Positions 32,855-41,928 are shown, numbered from the stretch's first letter. The stretch is 64,000 bases of DNA from Flavobacterium jejuense (GCF_006491595.2 NZ_VEVQ02000008.1:160816-224815); one strand, 5' to 3'. Made by a program: numbers and translations. The notes: generated by a model from the letters alone, not told the origin.

Positions 32855-33229
32855 ATGTCAGATTTTTTAACCACATTCGTAGACGATTTGAAATCAAATG
32901 TTTCAGGTTTTATTGCTGTTGCAGTAACTGAAGTAAAAACAGGAATGTCTTACAAATCGTTATCAGTAAATCAATCATTTGATCCAGAATTAGCTTCAGC
33001 TTATAATTTAGAAGTTGTAAAGGCAAAAATGACAGCTATTAAAGCACTCGGTCTTAAGGAGGATATTGAAGATATTATGATTACATTGACAAATCAAATT
33101 CATATCATTAGTATTTCAGAAAATGGAGAATATTTTGTCTATTTAGCTGTAGATAGTAGTAAGGCTAATTTAGGGATGAGTAGGGCTATTTTGAAAAGGT
33201 ATAGTAAAGAAATTGCTTCAAAAATGTAA
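32855..33229 (+). CDS. Roadblock/LC7-like small protein, second of a pair
   Basis: The 124-residue soluble protein shows the same succession: helix (LTTFVDDLKSNV), hairpin (GFIAVAVTEVKTGMSY), central helix with Ala/Met (YNLEVVKAKMTAIKALGL), hairpin (DIMITLTNQIHIISISE, EYFVYLAVD) and a C-terminal helix with a Lys/Arg-rich end. The internal segment SLSVNQSFDPELASAYN is typical of the bacterial family that questions whether self or antigen names are right; no clear annotation can be given beyond roadblock-like. It is co-oriented with the previous gene and followed by a terminator, forming a two-gene unit. Confidence 0.55.
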   Translation: MSDFLTTFVDDLKSNVSGFIAVAVTEVKTGMSYKSLSVNQSFDPELASAYNLEVVKAKMTAIKALGLKEDIEDIMITLTNQIHIISISENGEYFVYLAVDSSKANLGMSRAILKRYSKEIASKM

Positions 33230-33256
33230 AAAAACTTAATTATTTTACTATAAAAA

Positions 33257-33297
33257 AACTTAGAAGTTGGAATCAACAACTTCTAAGTTTTTTTTAT
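33257..33297 (+). terminator. Terminator after the roadblock pair
   Basis: AACTTAGAAGTTG / CAACTTCTAAGTT, a perfect 13-bp stem with a 7-base loop, followed by eight T. Confidence 0.93.
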
Positions 33298-33383
33298 TTA
33301 ATGTAAAAATTAAATTAGGTTTTTTTGAAAATGGCTTAAAAAACGACTTTTTTACGTCATTTTATACTTTCTTAATGTGTTTT

Positions 33384-33743
33384 TTATCCATGATATACTC
33401 GAGAAAAAATAATTTTCTCCTCTTTAATTTCTAAGACTTCAGCAACTAATAAATCTTCTTCATTTTTCACTTGACGAATGTATTCCATAAAAACTCTATC
33501 TGTATTAGCTGTTAGAGAAGTTACTTTGTAGTGTAATGTTGGTAGTTTTTCAAAGGCATCTTGCCACCATTTGTGCAATGCTTCTTTTCCCTCAATTATG
33601 CCATTGGTTTCAGGTTGACGAATTTTTAATTTAGGACTATAATGTTTGGCTTCATCGTCATATAATGCTAATAAATTTTCTAAATTTTTAGTATTAAAAG
33701 CTTCAAACCAGCGAATAGCTATTTGTTGTAATTGATTGGACAT
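33384..33743 (-). CDS. SnoaL-like / NTF2-fold protein
   Basis: The 119-residue protein has the cone-shaped NTF2 fold signature: an N-terminal helix RWFEAFNTKNLENLLALYDDEAKHYSP in two pieces, then GIIEGKEALHKWWQDAFEKLP, then strands ending VLEIKEEKIIFSRVYHG. Members bind small hydrophobic ligands or act as isomerases and limonene-epoxide-hydrolase-like enzymes, but active-site residues are not diagnostic here. It has no signal peptide. A diverged scrap of a related gene lies upstream of the roadblock pair. Confidence 0.85.
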   Translation of the reverse strand: MSNQLQQIAIRWFEAFNTKNLENLLALYDDEAKHYSPKLKIRQPETNGIIEGKEALHKWWQDAFEKLPTLHYKVTSLTANTDRVFMEYIRQVKNEEDLLVAEVLEIKEEKIIFSRVYHG

Positions 33744-33756
33744 GTGTTTATGAAAA

Positions 33757-33795
33757 AAACCACGAATTTCAATGCTTTATTATTCGTGGTTTGTT
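33757..33795 (-). terminator. Terminator after the pseudouridine synthase gene
   Basis: AAACCACGAA and TTCGTGGTTT form a 10-bp stem with a 17-base loop. On the minus strand it is followed by a T run, just after the pseudouridine synthase stop. Confidence 0.75.
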
Positions 33796-33797
33796 GT

Positions 33798-34691
33798 TTA
33801 TGAGTTTTTTAAATTGATGATTTCTTGTTCGGTAAGGAATCTCCAATTACCACGAGGTAAATTCTTTTTGGTTAAACCTGCAAAAGTTACACGGTCTAGC
33901 TTGATTACATTATATTTTAAATGTTCAAAAATCTTACGTACAATTTTTACATTAGCTGTTTTCATTTTGATGCCTATTTCGCTTTTTGGTTCATTTTCTA
34001 TATAAGTTACTTCTTCTACATATACTCTATATTCATCAATGGTTATTCCAGAAGCAATTTTTTCTAAATCTTCGTATCTTAAGTTTTTATCTAAAGTTAC
34101 TTGATATAGCTTGGAGGAACGTTGATTTGGTGTAGTGAATTTACGAGCCATATCAGTATCATTTGTAAATAATAATAAACCAGTAGTGGTTTTGTCCATT
34201 CTTCCAACTGGTAGGATTTTTGCCTTTGTAGCACCACGAACTAAATCTAAGACATTTCCATCTCCTTTTTCATCATCACCTACAGTAGAGAAATTTTTAG
34301 GCTTGTTTAGTAAAATATATTCTTTTTTCTCTGGTGAAATTGTAGAACCATCAAAAACAACTACATCGCTTAGTTTTACTTTATAACCCATTTCCGTAAC
34401 TACAACTCCGTTAACTTTTACGTTGCCACTTTGGATATAAATATCAGCTTCTCTTCGGCTACACATGCCAGAATTTGAAATGTATTTATTCAAACGCATT
34501 TCATCTGGGTTTGATGTTGTTTTTGGAGTTTTAGGAGCTTTGTTCTCTTCTGCTTTTCCTGAAGGTTTAACTGAAAATTTGGAAGGTGTTTTTCTTATTG
34601 GAGCATTTCCTCTTGAGTTGCTTGACTTTTTAAAACCACCTTGTCTTCCTGAGCCTGGTCTACTTTTATCATTTCCTTGGTGACGTGACAT
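33798..34691 (-). CDS. Pseudouridine synthase of the RsuA/RluB family
   Basis: The 297-residue protein has a basic low-complexity N-terminal extension (about 1-60, rich in Gly, Ser, Arg, Lys). An S4 RNA-binding domain follows (MRLNKYISNSGMCSRREADI, VKVNGVVVTEMG), then the catalytic domain with the active-site Asp in LPVGRMDKTTTGLLLFTND. It isomerises uridine in rRNA. RluB (23S) is most likely from the general shape, RsuA or RluE/F being less likely; the sequence alone does not decide. Gly-rich extensions on this enzyme are common in Flavobacteria. Confidence 0.9.
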   Translation of the reverse strand: MSRHQGNDKSRPGSGRQGGFKKSSNSRGNAPIRKTPSKFSVKPSGKAEENKAPKTPKTTSNPDEMRLNKYISNSGMCSRREADIYIQSGNVKVNGVVVTEMGYKVKLSDVVVFDGSTISPEKKEYILLNKPKNFSTVGDDEKGDGNVLDLVRGATKAKILPVGRMDKTTTGLLLFTNDTDMARKFTTPNQRSSKLYQVTLDKNLRYEDLEKIASGITIDEYRVYVEEVTYIENEPKSEIGIKMKTANVKIVRKIFEHLKYNVIKLDRVTFAGLTKKNLPRGNWRFLTEQEIINLKNS

Positions 34692-34778
34692 ATTCTATTG
34701 TATTTTTTGCAAAGATATAACTAATAAGTTGAATCGCATATTTTTATTATAAATTACAATTGGTTTGTTTATAAGAAC

Positions 34779-35726
34779 TTAAATAAAAGTTGTAATAAAA
34801 TCATCATAATGTTGTGATAATAATTTTTGTCCGCGTAAAAGGACTGATGGGTCTATTAATATGATGCAAAAAACACCAGCTACAATAATGAATTTTAATA
34901 GAAAATGTAATTTAAGAAAATCTGCTTTTTGTTTGGATTTCCAAAGTTGAATAAAAAAATAAAGCAATAAAAGTAAACTGAAATAAAAATAGATGTCCAT
35001 GTAGCCTACATCATAGACGTCTGTTAAAAAATAGACAGGTATTAAAGTAGTTATTGTTAGTGTAGAAATGATTGTTTTAGCTGTCTTTTCATTAAATAAA
35101 ACAGGTATTGTTTTGTATTCATTCACCAAATCTCCTTCAATGTTTTCTAGATCTTTAATCAGTTCACGAATTAATATAAGTAAAAACAAAAAGGTAGCAT
35201 GAGCAAAAATTACATGGTAAAAATTTTTATAGTACATTAAAATACCAAAAAATGGTAAAACTGCTAATATTGCTGCTGTTAGGTTTCCTATTATAGGGTA
35301 TTTTTTCAATTTATGGGAATAATACCAAATCAAAAAAATATAGCTAGAGAAAAACAAAACGGCTTTCCAAGAAATAAAACTAACAAGAGCTACTATAAAA
35401 AAATTAACTGCAAAATATACTTTTAATTTTGTGGATTGACTTACTAATCGGTCAATCATAGCTTTTCTAGGTCGGTTTATTAAGTCTTTTTTGGCATCAT
35501 AGAAATTGTTGATAATGTAACCTGAAGCTATGGTTAATGAGGATGCTATGACTATTAAGAATAATTGCCAATCAAGTAAGATATCTAAAGCTCTTCTTTC
35601 TGGAGCTAAAATAAAAATTGAAGCTAAATATTGTGCCAAAGCTATTACCCAAATATTATAACCTCTAACAACAGAAAAGAAACTGAATATTTTGGTTAAC
35701 AATAATTTGGATTTACGACTCAGCAT
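34779..35726 (-). CDS. UbiA-family prenyltransferase (geranylgeranylglycerol-phosphate type)
   Basis: The 315-residue protein has about eight to nine membrane segments and the two Asp-rich prenyl-diphosphate-binding motifs: NNFYDAKKDLINRP near 73-87 and DLENIEGDLVNEYKT near 190-205. Enzymes of this subgroup in Bacteroidota are usually annotated as geranylgeranylglycerol-phosphate geranylgeranyltransferase. The exact acceptor is not certain. It lies 54 bases after the mevalonate kinase gene and in the same orientation, which fits use of isoprenoid diphosphates made by that pathway. Confidence 0.87.
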   Translation of the reverse strand: MLSRKSKLLLTKIFSFFSVVRGYNIWVIALAQYLASIFILAPERRALDILLDWQLFLIVIASSLTIASGYIINNFYDAKKDLINRPRKAMIDRLVSQSTKLKVYFAVNFFIVALVSFISWKAVLFFSSYIFLIWYYSHKLKKYPIIGNLTAAILAVLPFFGILMYYKNFYHVIFAHATFLFLLILIRELIKDLENIEGDLVNEYKTIPVLFNEKTAKTIISTLTITTLIPVYFLTDVYDVGYMDIYFYFSLLLLLYFFIQLWKSKQKADFLKLHFLLKFIIVAGVFCIILIDPSVLLRGQKLLSQHYDDFITTFI

Positions 35727-35780
35727 TTTTTATCAAAAAATAGACATTTTTCTATAACAAAATTTCGAAATAAGATTCTT

Positions 35781-36719
35781 TTAAAAATTATAAACGATTT
35801 CTAATTTGTAGTCTTTCAGTGATGCTTTTGCTTTTTCAAGGTCTTCTGTAAAGCCAAGAATATAGCCACCACCACCTGAACCACATAATTTTAAATAATA
35901 ATCGTTTGTTTCAATTCCATTTTGCCAAACTTTATGAAATTGTTCAGGAATCATAGGTTTAAAGTGGTTTAAAACTACTTTTGATAATTTTTTTGTATTA
36001 GCAAATAAAGATTTAATATCTCCATGTAAAAAATTTTCCACACAAGCATCTGTATGCTTTATAAATTGTGATTTAAGCATTTTTCTAAAACCATTATCTT
36101 TCAGGTTTTCCATGAAAATATTAACCATAGGAGCCGTTTCTCCTACAATACCAGAATCAATTAAGAAAACAGCTCCTTTGCCTTGTGTACTTTGACTAGG
36201 AATTCCTGTTGGTTCAATATTATCTTTTGAATTTATTAATATAGGTAAACTTAAATAGCTATTTAAAGGGTCTAAACCAGAACTTTTACCGTGAAAAAAA
36301 GATTCCATTTGTGCAAAAATTCCTTTAAGTTGTATTAGTTTGTCTCTAGTTAAATTTTCTAAAACAGTAATTTTATTAGAAGCATATTTGTCATAAATAG
36401 CAGCTACTAAAGCACCACTGCTTCCTACACCATAGCCTTGTGGAATACTTGAATCAAAATACATTCCTTTGGAAATGTCGTTTTGTAATGCTGTAATGTT
36501 AAAAGTAACTAATTCAGGATTATTAGATTGTAAATCATTTAAATAAACTGAAAACCGTAATAAACTTTCGTTGGATTTTATAGCTTCAGTAGAAGGATTT
36601 TCATCTGTTTTTAAAGCTCCTTTATAAAAATTATAAGGTATTGAAAGTCCTTTAGAGTCTTGGATGATTCCATATTCTCCAAAGAGTAATATTTTTGAGT
36701 AAAATAAGGGTCCTTTCAT
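35781..36719 (-). CDS. Mevalonate kinase (GHMP family)
   Basis: The 312-residue cytoplasmic kinase phosphorylates mevalonate. The start KILLFGEYGII matches the substrate-binding strand of GHMP kinases. The ATP-binding motif is PQGYGVGSSGALVAAIYDKY (about 123), and the third GHMP motif is KLCGSGGGGYILGF near 287. FHGKSSGLDPLNSYL carries a conserved Asp that fits the catalytic base. It sits between mvaD and the UbiA gene on one strand, so the assignment to mevalonate rather than another sugar or isoprenoid substrate is well supported by context. Confidence 0.87.
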   Translation of the reverse strand: MKGPLFYSKILLFGEYGIIQDSKGLSIPYNFYKGALKTDENPSTEAIKSNESLLRFSVYLNDLQSNNPELVTFNITALQNDISKGMYFDSSIPQGYGVGSSGALVAAIYDKYASNKITVLENLTRDKLIQLKGIFAQMESFFHGKSSGLDPLNSYLSLPILINSKDNIEPTGIPSQSTQGKGAVFLIDSGIVGETAPMVNIFMENLKDNGFRKMLKSQFIKHTDACVENFLHGDIKSLFANTKKLSKVVLNHFKPMIPEQFHKVWQNGIETNDYYLKLCGSGGGGYILGFTEDLEKAKASLKDYKLEIVYNF

Positions 36720-36754
36720 AGGTTTTTAATATTGGGTATAGTAAAGATACAAAA

Positions 36755-37831
36755 TTAAATTGATTTTGAACCTGTGCCAATTTGGTCGCAAATATACTGA
36801 CCATTTTGACAATAGCCAACTAATTCATTCTTAATAAATTCTAAAATTTTTTCTTTTACGTTTTCAGGGTATAAAACATGCACATTTGCACCTGCATCTA
36901 GTGTAAAACAAACTGGAATTTGGTTTTGATTTCTGTATTTCCAAATGGCATTGATGATTTCTAAAGTATTTGGTTTCATTAGTATGAAATAAGGCATTGA
37001 TGTCATCATCATGGCATGTAAAGTCAGGGCTTCACTTTCTACTATTTTCATAAATTCTGAAATATTTCCTTCTTTTAAGGCAGCTTTTATTTTTAATAAA
37101 TGATCATGCGCTTGTTCAAAACGTCTTTCGGCATAAGTATGATTGTGCATTAAATCGTGTCCAACTGTACTTGAAACTTGTTTTTCTCCTTTGTCAACTA
37201 GTAAAATAGTGTCTTGATAAGCTTTAAAATTAGCATGAACTTCAGAAAACTCGACTCCAAATAAATCTGAACTGTTTGTTATTTCAGCATGATTTCCCCA
37301 AACCACAACTTTTCCTTTTATACTTCTGCAAGCACTTCCGCTTCCTAAACGAGCAAGAAAAGACGCTTTTTGGTAAAAATAATCCTCAGAAATTGATGGG
37401 CTTAATTCTTTTTCCAAACTCATAATGTTCATAGCTAAAGCTGCCATTCCTGAAGCTGAAGACGCTATTCCTGAGCTATGAGGAAAAGTGTTTTTTGTAT
37501 CTATGGTTAAGTGGTATTCTTTTAAATATGGACAATAAACATCAATACGTTCTAAGAATTTTTGAATTTTTGGTTTAAAATCTTCTTTTGGTTTACCTTC
37601 AAATAACAAATCAAATACAAAATCATTTTGGTCTTCTTTTTTTGCAAATGCAATGCTGGTAATGGTTTTACAGTTTTCTAAAGTGAAGCTAACTGAAGGA
37701 TTAGCAGGTACTTGATTGTCTTTTTTTCCCCAATATTTTACTAATGCAATATTGCTAGGCGCAGACCATTGAAAATGAGCAAAATCTATGGATGTGTATT
37801 TAGAAGCGATAAAATCCTTTTCAGATAACAT
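36755..37831 (-). CDS. mvaD: Diphosphomevalonate decarboxylase
   Basis: The product is 358 residues from an ATG that is nine codons inside the longest frame; the longer TTG start adds an odd hydrophobic tail. A GHMP-fold enzyme, it converts mevalonate diphosphate to isopentenyl diphosphate with ATP. Family marks are SAPSNIALVKYWGKKD, the ATP-binding FPHSSGIASSASGMAALAM, and LGSGSACRSIKGKVV. FTLDAGANVHVLYPE near the C-terminus carries the conserved Asp. It is the first of three isoprenoid genes on this strand. Confidence 0.94.
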   Translation of the reverse strand: MLSEKDFIASKYTSIDFAHFQWSAPSNIALVKYWGKKDNQVPANPSVSFTLENCKTITSIAFAKKEDQNDFVFDLLFEGKPKEDFKPKIQKFLERIDVYCPYLKEYHLTIDTKNTFPHSSGIASSASGMAALAMNIMSLEKELSPSISEDYFYQKASFLARLGSGSACRSIKGKVVVWGNHAEITNSSDLFGVEFSEVHANFKAYQDTILLVDKGEKQVSSTVGHDLMHNHTYAERRFEQAHDHLLKIKAALKEGNISEFMKIVESEALTLHAMMMTSMPYFILMKPNTLEIINAIWKYRNQNQIPVCFTLDAGANVHVLYPENVKEKILEFIKNELVGYCQNGQYICDQIGTGSKSI

Positions 37832-37914
37832 AATTGAAAATTTCAGCAAAAATACCAATTTTTAATTTACTTGTTTGTGAGTTTATTCGTTAATTTGTTG
37901 TAAAAAAAATAGAA

Positions 37915-38391
37915 ATGCAAAAGTATTTGAGGGTTATATATGTGGTTGCCATTTGTTTGACAGTTGGTTATTTGTCTAGTATGGTTACTATTGAAAGTGT
38001 AAAAACGTGGTATCCAACATTAAAAAAACCTTTTTTTAATCCACCAAATGAGATTTTTGCACCTGTTTGGACAGTTTTGTATATTTTAATGGGAATTGCA
38101 GCAGGTTTAGTTTGGAATCAATTAGAGCACAATAAAGAATTGGTAAAAAAAGGACTTTTCTTTTTTACGGCTCAATTATTATTAAATGCCTTATGGTCTT
38201 ATTTGTTTTTTGGTTTGCATAATATTTTATTAGCTTTAATTGAAATTATACTTTTATGGCTTATTATTTTTGAAACTTATCTGATTTTTAAGAAGATAGA
38301 TAAAACAGCGGCAAACTTACTTATTCCTTATATTTTGTGGGTTTCTTTCGCATCTGTTTTAACTATTTCTATCTATATTCTTAATTTTTAA
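37915..38391 (+). CDS. tspO: TspO/MBR-family tryptophan-rich sensory protein
   Basis: The 158-residue protein has five membrane helices, as the family requires. Conserved pieces are WYPTLKKPFFNPPNEIFAPVW, in which the loop binds tetrapyrroles and cholesterol-like ligands, the following TVLYILMGIAAGLVW, and LLNALWSYLFFGLHN in helix 3. Bacterial TspO binds or degrades porphyrins and links to oxygen or light stress. It is divergent from mvaD; no operon partner is clear. Confidence 0.93.
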   Translation: MQKYLRVIYVVAICLTVGYLSSMVTIESVKTWYPTLKKPFFNPPNEIFAPVWTVLYILMGIAAGLVWNQLEHNKELVKKGLFFFTAQLLLNALWSYLFFGLHNILLALIEIILLWLIIFETYLIFKKIDKTAANLLIPYILWVSFASVLTISIYILNF

Positions 38392-38433
38392 TTATTATAT
38401 TTTATTAAAACGTTATTTTTCAGCTTTTTATAG

Positions 38434-38463
38434 TTGTTTTTTTGTTAATTTTTTATATTTTTG
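38434..38463 (+). promoter_or_regulatory. Promoter of the OmpA-domain gene
   Basis: TTG, 19 bases, TATTTTTG: both boxes and spacing match the Bacteroidota consensus. The longest open frame of the next gene starts inside this promoter, which supports the ATG 24 bases downstream of it instead. Confidence 0.65.
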
Positions 38464-38486
38464 AGAAAAATCAAAACTGTAAAGTT

Positions 38487-39413
38487 ATGTCCAAAAAAGC
38501 ACTCTATCTTCTTGGGATTTTAGCTACAATCCTTCTTGGAACTTGGTTGTATGTAACTTTTTGTTGTAATTGTTGTTCAGTAGAATGTCCTTCTTTAAAA
38601 AAGGAAAACCATTCAAAAGAGAATCCTACTAAAGCAATTCATTTTGCTAAAACTAGTGGTTTTCATTTTACATCTCCTGATTTAAGCTACAATTGCAATA
38701 ATAATTTTAATTTTTTGGCTTCCAATTTTAATATTTTAATTCCTGTTTCAGATTCTATTGATTTAGGTATTTCTAAATTACGAACAGTACTTGAAAAGAA
38801 TAATACTACTGTTAAGATTGTTGGAGTTTATGCTAACAATGAAGAGAATAGTTCTATTTTTACTAATCTAGGTTTGGCAAGAGCTAATTCAGTTAAAAAT
38901 TATTTTTTGAGTAAAGGAATTGCTGAAAAAAATATTGAAATTTCAGAGCAACTTCAAGATGAATTAACAATAAAAGATGATACACTTATAGGGTCAATTC
39001 ATTTTGAGATTTTAGATTTTAACGTAAATATTTCGAAAATTAAAAATTGGCAAACTATAAAAAAGAATATAAACGCTACCCCTTTAACTTTGTATTTTAA
39101 TACTGGACAATCTTCGATTACGCTTACTCAATTACAAAAGCAACAGATAGCTGATATAATAGATTACATTAATCATGTTGAAGGTTCAAAAATAAATATT
39201 ACTGGTCATAGTGATAATGATCCAGGTGTTAGAAATACTAACCAATATTATTCTGAAGAGCGTGCTAAGTTTGCTAAAAAATATTTTGTTTCCAATGGTA
39301 TTCCTGAAAATAAAATTGAAGCTTCAGGAAAAGGAGAATTACAACCTATAGCAGATAATACAACAGAAGAAGGTAGGGCAAAAAATAGACGTACAGAAAT
39401 TACTATTAAGTAA
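38487..39413 (+). CDS. OmpA-family protein with two OmpA-like domains
   Basis: The product is 308 residues from the chosen ATG (MSKKALYLLG), placed after a consensus promoter; a longer frame exists but begins within it. One membrane segment (about 5-23) is followed by a cysteine cluster, CCNCCSVEC, an unusual feature. Two OmpA-like modules follow: a diverged one at about 80-190 (with GLARANSVKNYFLSKGI) and a clear one at the C-terminus (LYFNTGQSSITL, ITGHSDNDP, RAKFAKKYFVSNGIPENKI, NRRTEI). The C-terminal one should bind peptidoglycan. It is 25 bases before a membrane-anchored HhH protein. Confidence 0.88.
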   Translation: MSKKALYLLGILATILLGTWLYVTFCCNCCSVECPSLKKENHSKENPTKAIHFAKTSGFHFTSPDLSYNCNNNFNFLASNFNILIPVSDSIDLGISKLRTVLEKNNTTVKIVGVYANNEENSSIFTNLGLARANSVKNYFLSKGIAEKNIEISEQLQDELTIKDDTLIGSIHFEILDFNVNISKIKNWQTIKKNINATPLTLYFNTGQSSITLTQLQKQQIADIIDYINHVEGSKINITGHSDNDPGVRNTNQYYSEERAKFAKKYFVSNGIPENKIEASGKGELQPIADNTTEEGRAKNRRTEITIK

Positions 39414-39438
39414 CAACAACTAACTAAACTATATACTT

Positions 39439-39993
39439 ATGAATTTACCTTGTTTTTTAATTCCTGCCTTGGTTGGTCTTATATGTGGAATATTGGGCTA
39501 TTTACTTGGAAAAATGTCTTCAAAACCATCGACTATAGATACGGATTCTTTACAAGATGATTTGGATAGCTGTAATAGGAGAAATTCGCAATTAAGACTT
39601 GATATAGATAAATTACGCTCTCAATTAAATGATCAATCTAGAGCAAGTAAATCAAATTTAGTTGCGGAGGTACCTGTTTCTGTTTTAATTCCATTTGATG
39701 GTTCGGAAGCCAAAGCTGTTTTTGGTAAAAAGATAAATGAAAATGATTTAAAAATTATTGAAGGAATTGGACCCAAAATTGAAGAATTATTTAAAACTTC
39801 TGGAATTTTAACTTGGAAATCCTTATCTGAAACTTCTATTGATAGATGTAAAGAGATTTTGAGTAAAGCAGGAGAACGTTTTCAAATTCATGATCCAGGA
39901 ACTTGGCCTAGACAAGCCAAACTATGTTATGAAGGAAAATGGCAAGAATTAAAAGATTGGCAAGGAATTTTAGATGGAGGAAGAGAACGCTAA
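39439..39993 (+). CDS. Membrane-anchored protein with helix-hairpin-helix domain
   Basis: The 184-residue product begins with a membrane segment (LIPALVGLICGILGYLLG), then a polar coiled-coil region (about 30-70), a linker, and a helix-hairpin-helix-like domain at about 108-170 (NDLKIIEGIGPKIEELFKT, ILSKAGERF, DPGTWPRQAKL). The HhH loop IEGIGPKI is the form used for non-specific DNA contacts, but the same fold occurs in proteins that do not bind DNA. It lies just after the OmpA-domain gene and ahead of a terminator, forming a two-gene unit. Its role is unknown. Confidence 0.8.
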   Translation: MNLPCFLIPALVGLICGILGYLLGKMSSKPSTIDTDSLQDDLDSCNRRNSQLRLDIDKLRSQLNDQSRASKSNLVAEVPVSVLIPFDGSEAKAVFGKKINENDLKIIEGIGPKIEELFKTSGILTWKSLSETSIDRCKEILSKAGERFQIHDPGTWPRQAKLCYEGKWQELKDWQGILDGGRER

Positions 39994-40002
39994 AAAATTA
40001 AA

Positions 40003-40026
40003 AACCAGTAAATACTGGTTTTTTTA
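40003..40026. terminator. Terminator between the HhH gene and the convergent flavoprotein gene
   Basis: AACCAGTA / TACTGGTT, 8-bp stem with a two-base loop, flanked by A-rich and T-rich runs. Confidence 0.85.
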
Positions 40027-41235
40027 TTAAATAGACTCGCTTATTATAAAGCCACCAGTCCAAGCGTTTTGGAAATTAAAACCACCAGTAATAGCATCGA
40101 TATTTACTATTTCACCTGCTAAATAAAGATTAGGTAAGATTTTACTTTCCATAGTTTTAAAATTTATTTCTTTCAAATCAATACCACCAGCGGTCACAAA
40201 CTCTTCTTTAAAAGTACTTTTCCCATTTACTTGAAATTGACCATTTGTTAATTGTTCAGCAAGTAAAATCAATTGTTTTTTTGAAACATCAGCCCATTTT
40301 AACTCATTTGAAATTCCAGAAGCAAAAGTTAAACTTTCCCATAAGCGCTTAGGAAAATCAAAAGGACAAAATTTTGAAATTAATTTTTTGTTATTAACTT
40401 CTTTTAGTTCTTTTAACTCATCCAAACATTCTTCGAAAATAGTTTCGTTTAACCAATTTACTTGAAGTGTAAAGTGATAGTTTTTGTCGAATAATTCTCT
40501 TGCTCCCCAAGCGGATAATCGTAAAATTCCAGGTCCACTCATTCCCCAATGTGTAATTAATAATGGGCCAGAAGCTTTTAAATTACTGCCTTTCACTTTA
40601 ACTGTGGCAAGAGCGGAAACACCCATTAAATCTTTTATTCGTGAATCTTTGATATTAAAAGTAAACAATGAAGGTACTGGAGGAACAATTGTATGGCCTA
40701 AGTTAGTTAACATTTCCCATACTTTAGTATTGCTTCCAGTGGTTAAAATTATTTTTTGACATTGAAAAGTGTCAGAGTTTGTGTCAATTTTCCAACTGTT
40801 CTCTTTTTGAAAAATTGATTGAACACTTTGTAGAGTTAAAATGTCAATTTTGAGCTTTTCTGTGGCTTTTATAAAACAGTCAATAATAGTTTGGGATGAG
40901 TCCGTTGTTGGAAACATTCTCCCGTCGTCTTCAATTTTTAATTCAACACCATGATTTTCGAACCATTCAATCGTATCACCAGAACAAAATTGATTAAAAG
41001 GTCCTTTTAGTTCTCTTTCTCCTCTTGGGTAGTACTTTACTAGGTCATTTGGTATAAAACAAGCATGTGTAACATTGCAACGTCCACCACCAGAAACTCT
41101 AACTTTAGATAAAACTTCTTTTCCGCGTTCTAAGATAGCAATCTTGTACTTTTTATTTTTTTCTGCAATATTTATAGCAGTAAAAAAACCAGCTGCACCA
41201 CCACCAATAATTATTATGTCGTATTTTGAATTCAT
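40027..41235 (-). CDS. HI0933-family NAD(P)/FAD-dependent oxidoreductase
   Basis: The 402-residue flavoprotein has the Rossmann dinucleotide motif IIIGGGAAGFFTAINIAE at the N-terminus and the family motif LSKVRVSGGGRCNVTH near 45. At the C-terminus is ITGGFNFQNAWTGGFIIS. Members include BaiN-like and related putative flavoenzymes whose substrates are mostly unknown; the substrate here cannot be inferred. It overlaps the GDPD gene by 4 bases, so the two are coupled. Confidence 0.88.
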   Translation of the reverse strand: MNSKYDIIIIGGGAAGFFTAINIAEKNKKYKIAILERGKEVLSKVRVSGGGRCNVTHACFIPNDLVKYYPRGERELKGPFNQFCSGDTIEWFENHGVELKIEDDGRMFPTTDSSQTIIDCFIKATEKLKIDILTLQSVQSIFQKENSWKIDTNSDTFQCQKIILTTGSNTKVWEMLTNLGHTIVPPVPSLFTFNIKDSRIKDLMGVSALATVKVKGSNLKASGPLLITHWGMSGPGILRLSAWGARELFDKNYHFTLQVNWLNETIFEECLDELKELKEVNNKKLISKFCPFDFPKRLWESLTFASGISNELKWADVSKKQLILLAEQLTNGQFQVNGKSTFKEEFVTAGGIDLKEINFKTMESKILPNLYLAGEIVNIDAITGGFNFQNAWTGGFIISESI

Positions 41236-41909
41236 ATCCTATCGGGAAAATCAGAAATGATGCCATCAATATTAAATCTTTTTACATGTTCAATATCTAT
41301 AGTTTCATTGACTGTCCATGTATTGATTTTTAATCCTTTTTCTTTCGCAAAATTACAATTATCTGTGGTTAATAATGAAAAATGAGGATGAATATGTGTT
41401 GCTTTAAATTCAATAGCCCATTCAATGGCTTGTTCAACACTTGCTTGAGTTAATACCGCAAGAGGAATATTAGGATTAAATTCACTAAAATTATAAAGTT
41501 CTTCATATTGAAAGCTAGAAATAATAAAATTGGAATACTTCCAGTTTTTATTTTGCACGTATTCTTCAATTATTTTTGAAGTAGGTTGAGCTGTATTACG
41601 ACCTTTTAATTCGATGTTAATGTTACATCTTTTATCAATTAAATCTAAAGTTTCAATTAATGTAGGAATTTTATGTGTTTCTAAAATTCTTAATCTTTTA
41701 AGTTGTTCCAAAGTAAATTTTGCAATTTCTCCTTCTCCGTTTGTTAAGCGTTCTAAAGTAAAATCATGGAAAACAATAAGTTCACCACTTTTGCAAACAT
41801 GAATATCTAATTCTATAGTATCAACATTTAGTTCGATTGCTTTTTGAAAAGAGTCAAATGTGTTTTCAATACTGTATCCTTTTGCCCCTCTATGACCAAT
41901 TTTTTGCAT
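41232..41909 (-). CDS. Glycerophosphodiester phosphodiesterase
   Basis: The 225-residue protein is a TIM-barrel enzyme hydrolysing glycerophosphodiesters to glycerol-3-phosphate and an alcohol. The metal and catalytic residues are seen in IGHRGAKGYSIENT (His-Arg), ELDIHVCKSGELIVFHDFTLERLT (Glu, Asp, His) and later NIELKG. No signal peptide, so a cytoplasmic form. It is complete and of usual length. A terminator of the upstream operon lies just before it, so it probably has its own promoter with the flavoprotein. Confidence 0.93.
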   Translation of the reverse strand: MQKIGHRGAKGYSIENTFDSFQKAIELNVDTIELDIHVCKSGELIVFHDFTLERLTNGEGEIAKFTLEQLKRLRILETHKIPTLIETLDLIDKRCNINIELKGRNTAQPTSKIIEEYVQNKNWKYSNFIISSFQYEELYNFSEFNPNIPLAVLTQASVEQAIEWAIEFKATHIHPHFSLLTTDNCNFAKEKGLKINTWTVNETIDIEHVKRFNIDGIISDFPDRI

Positions 41910-41928
41910 AGTTTAAAGATATAAAAAA

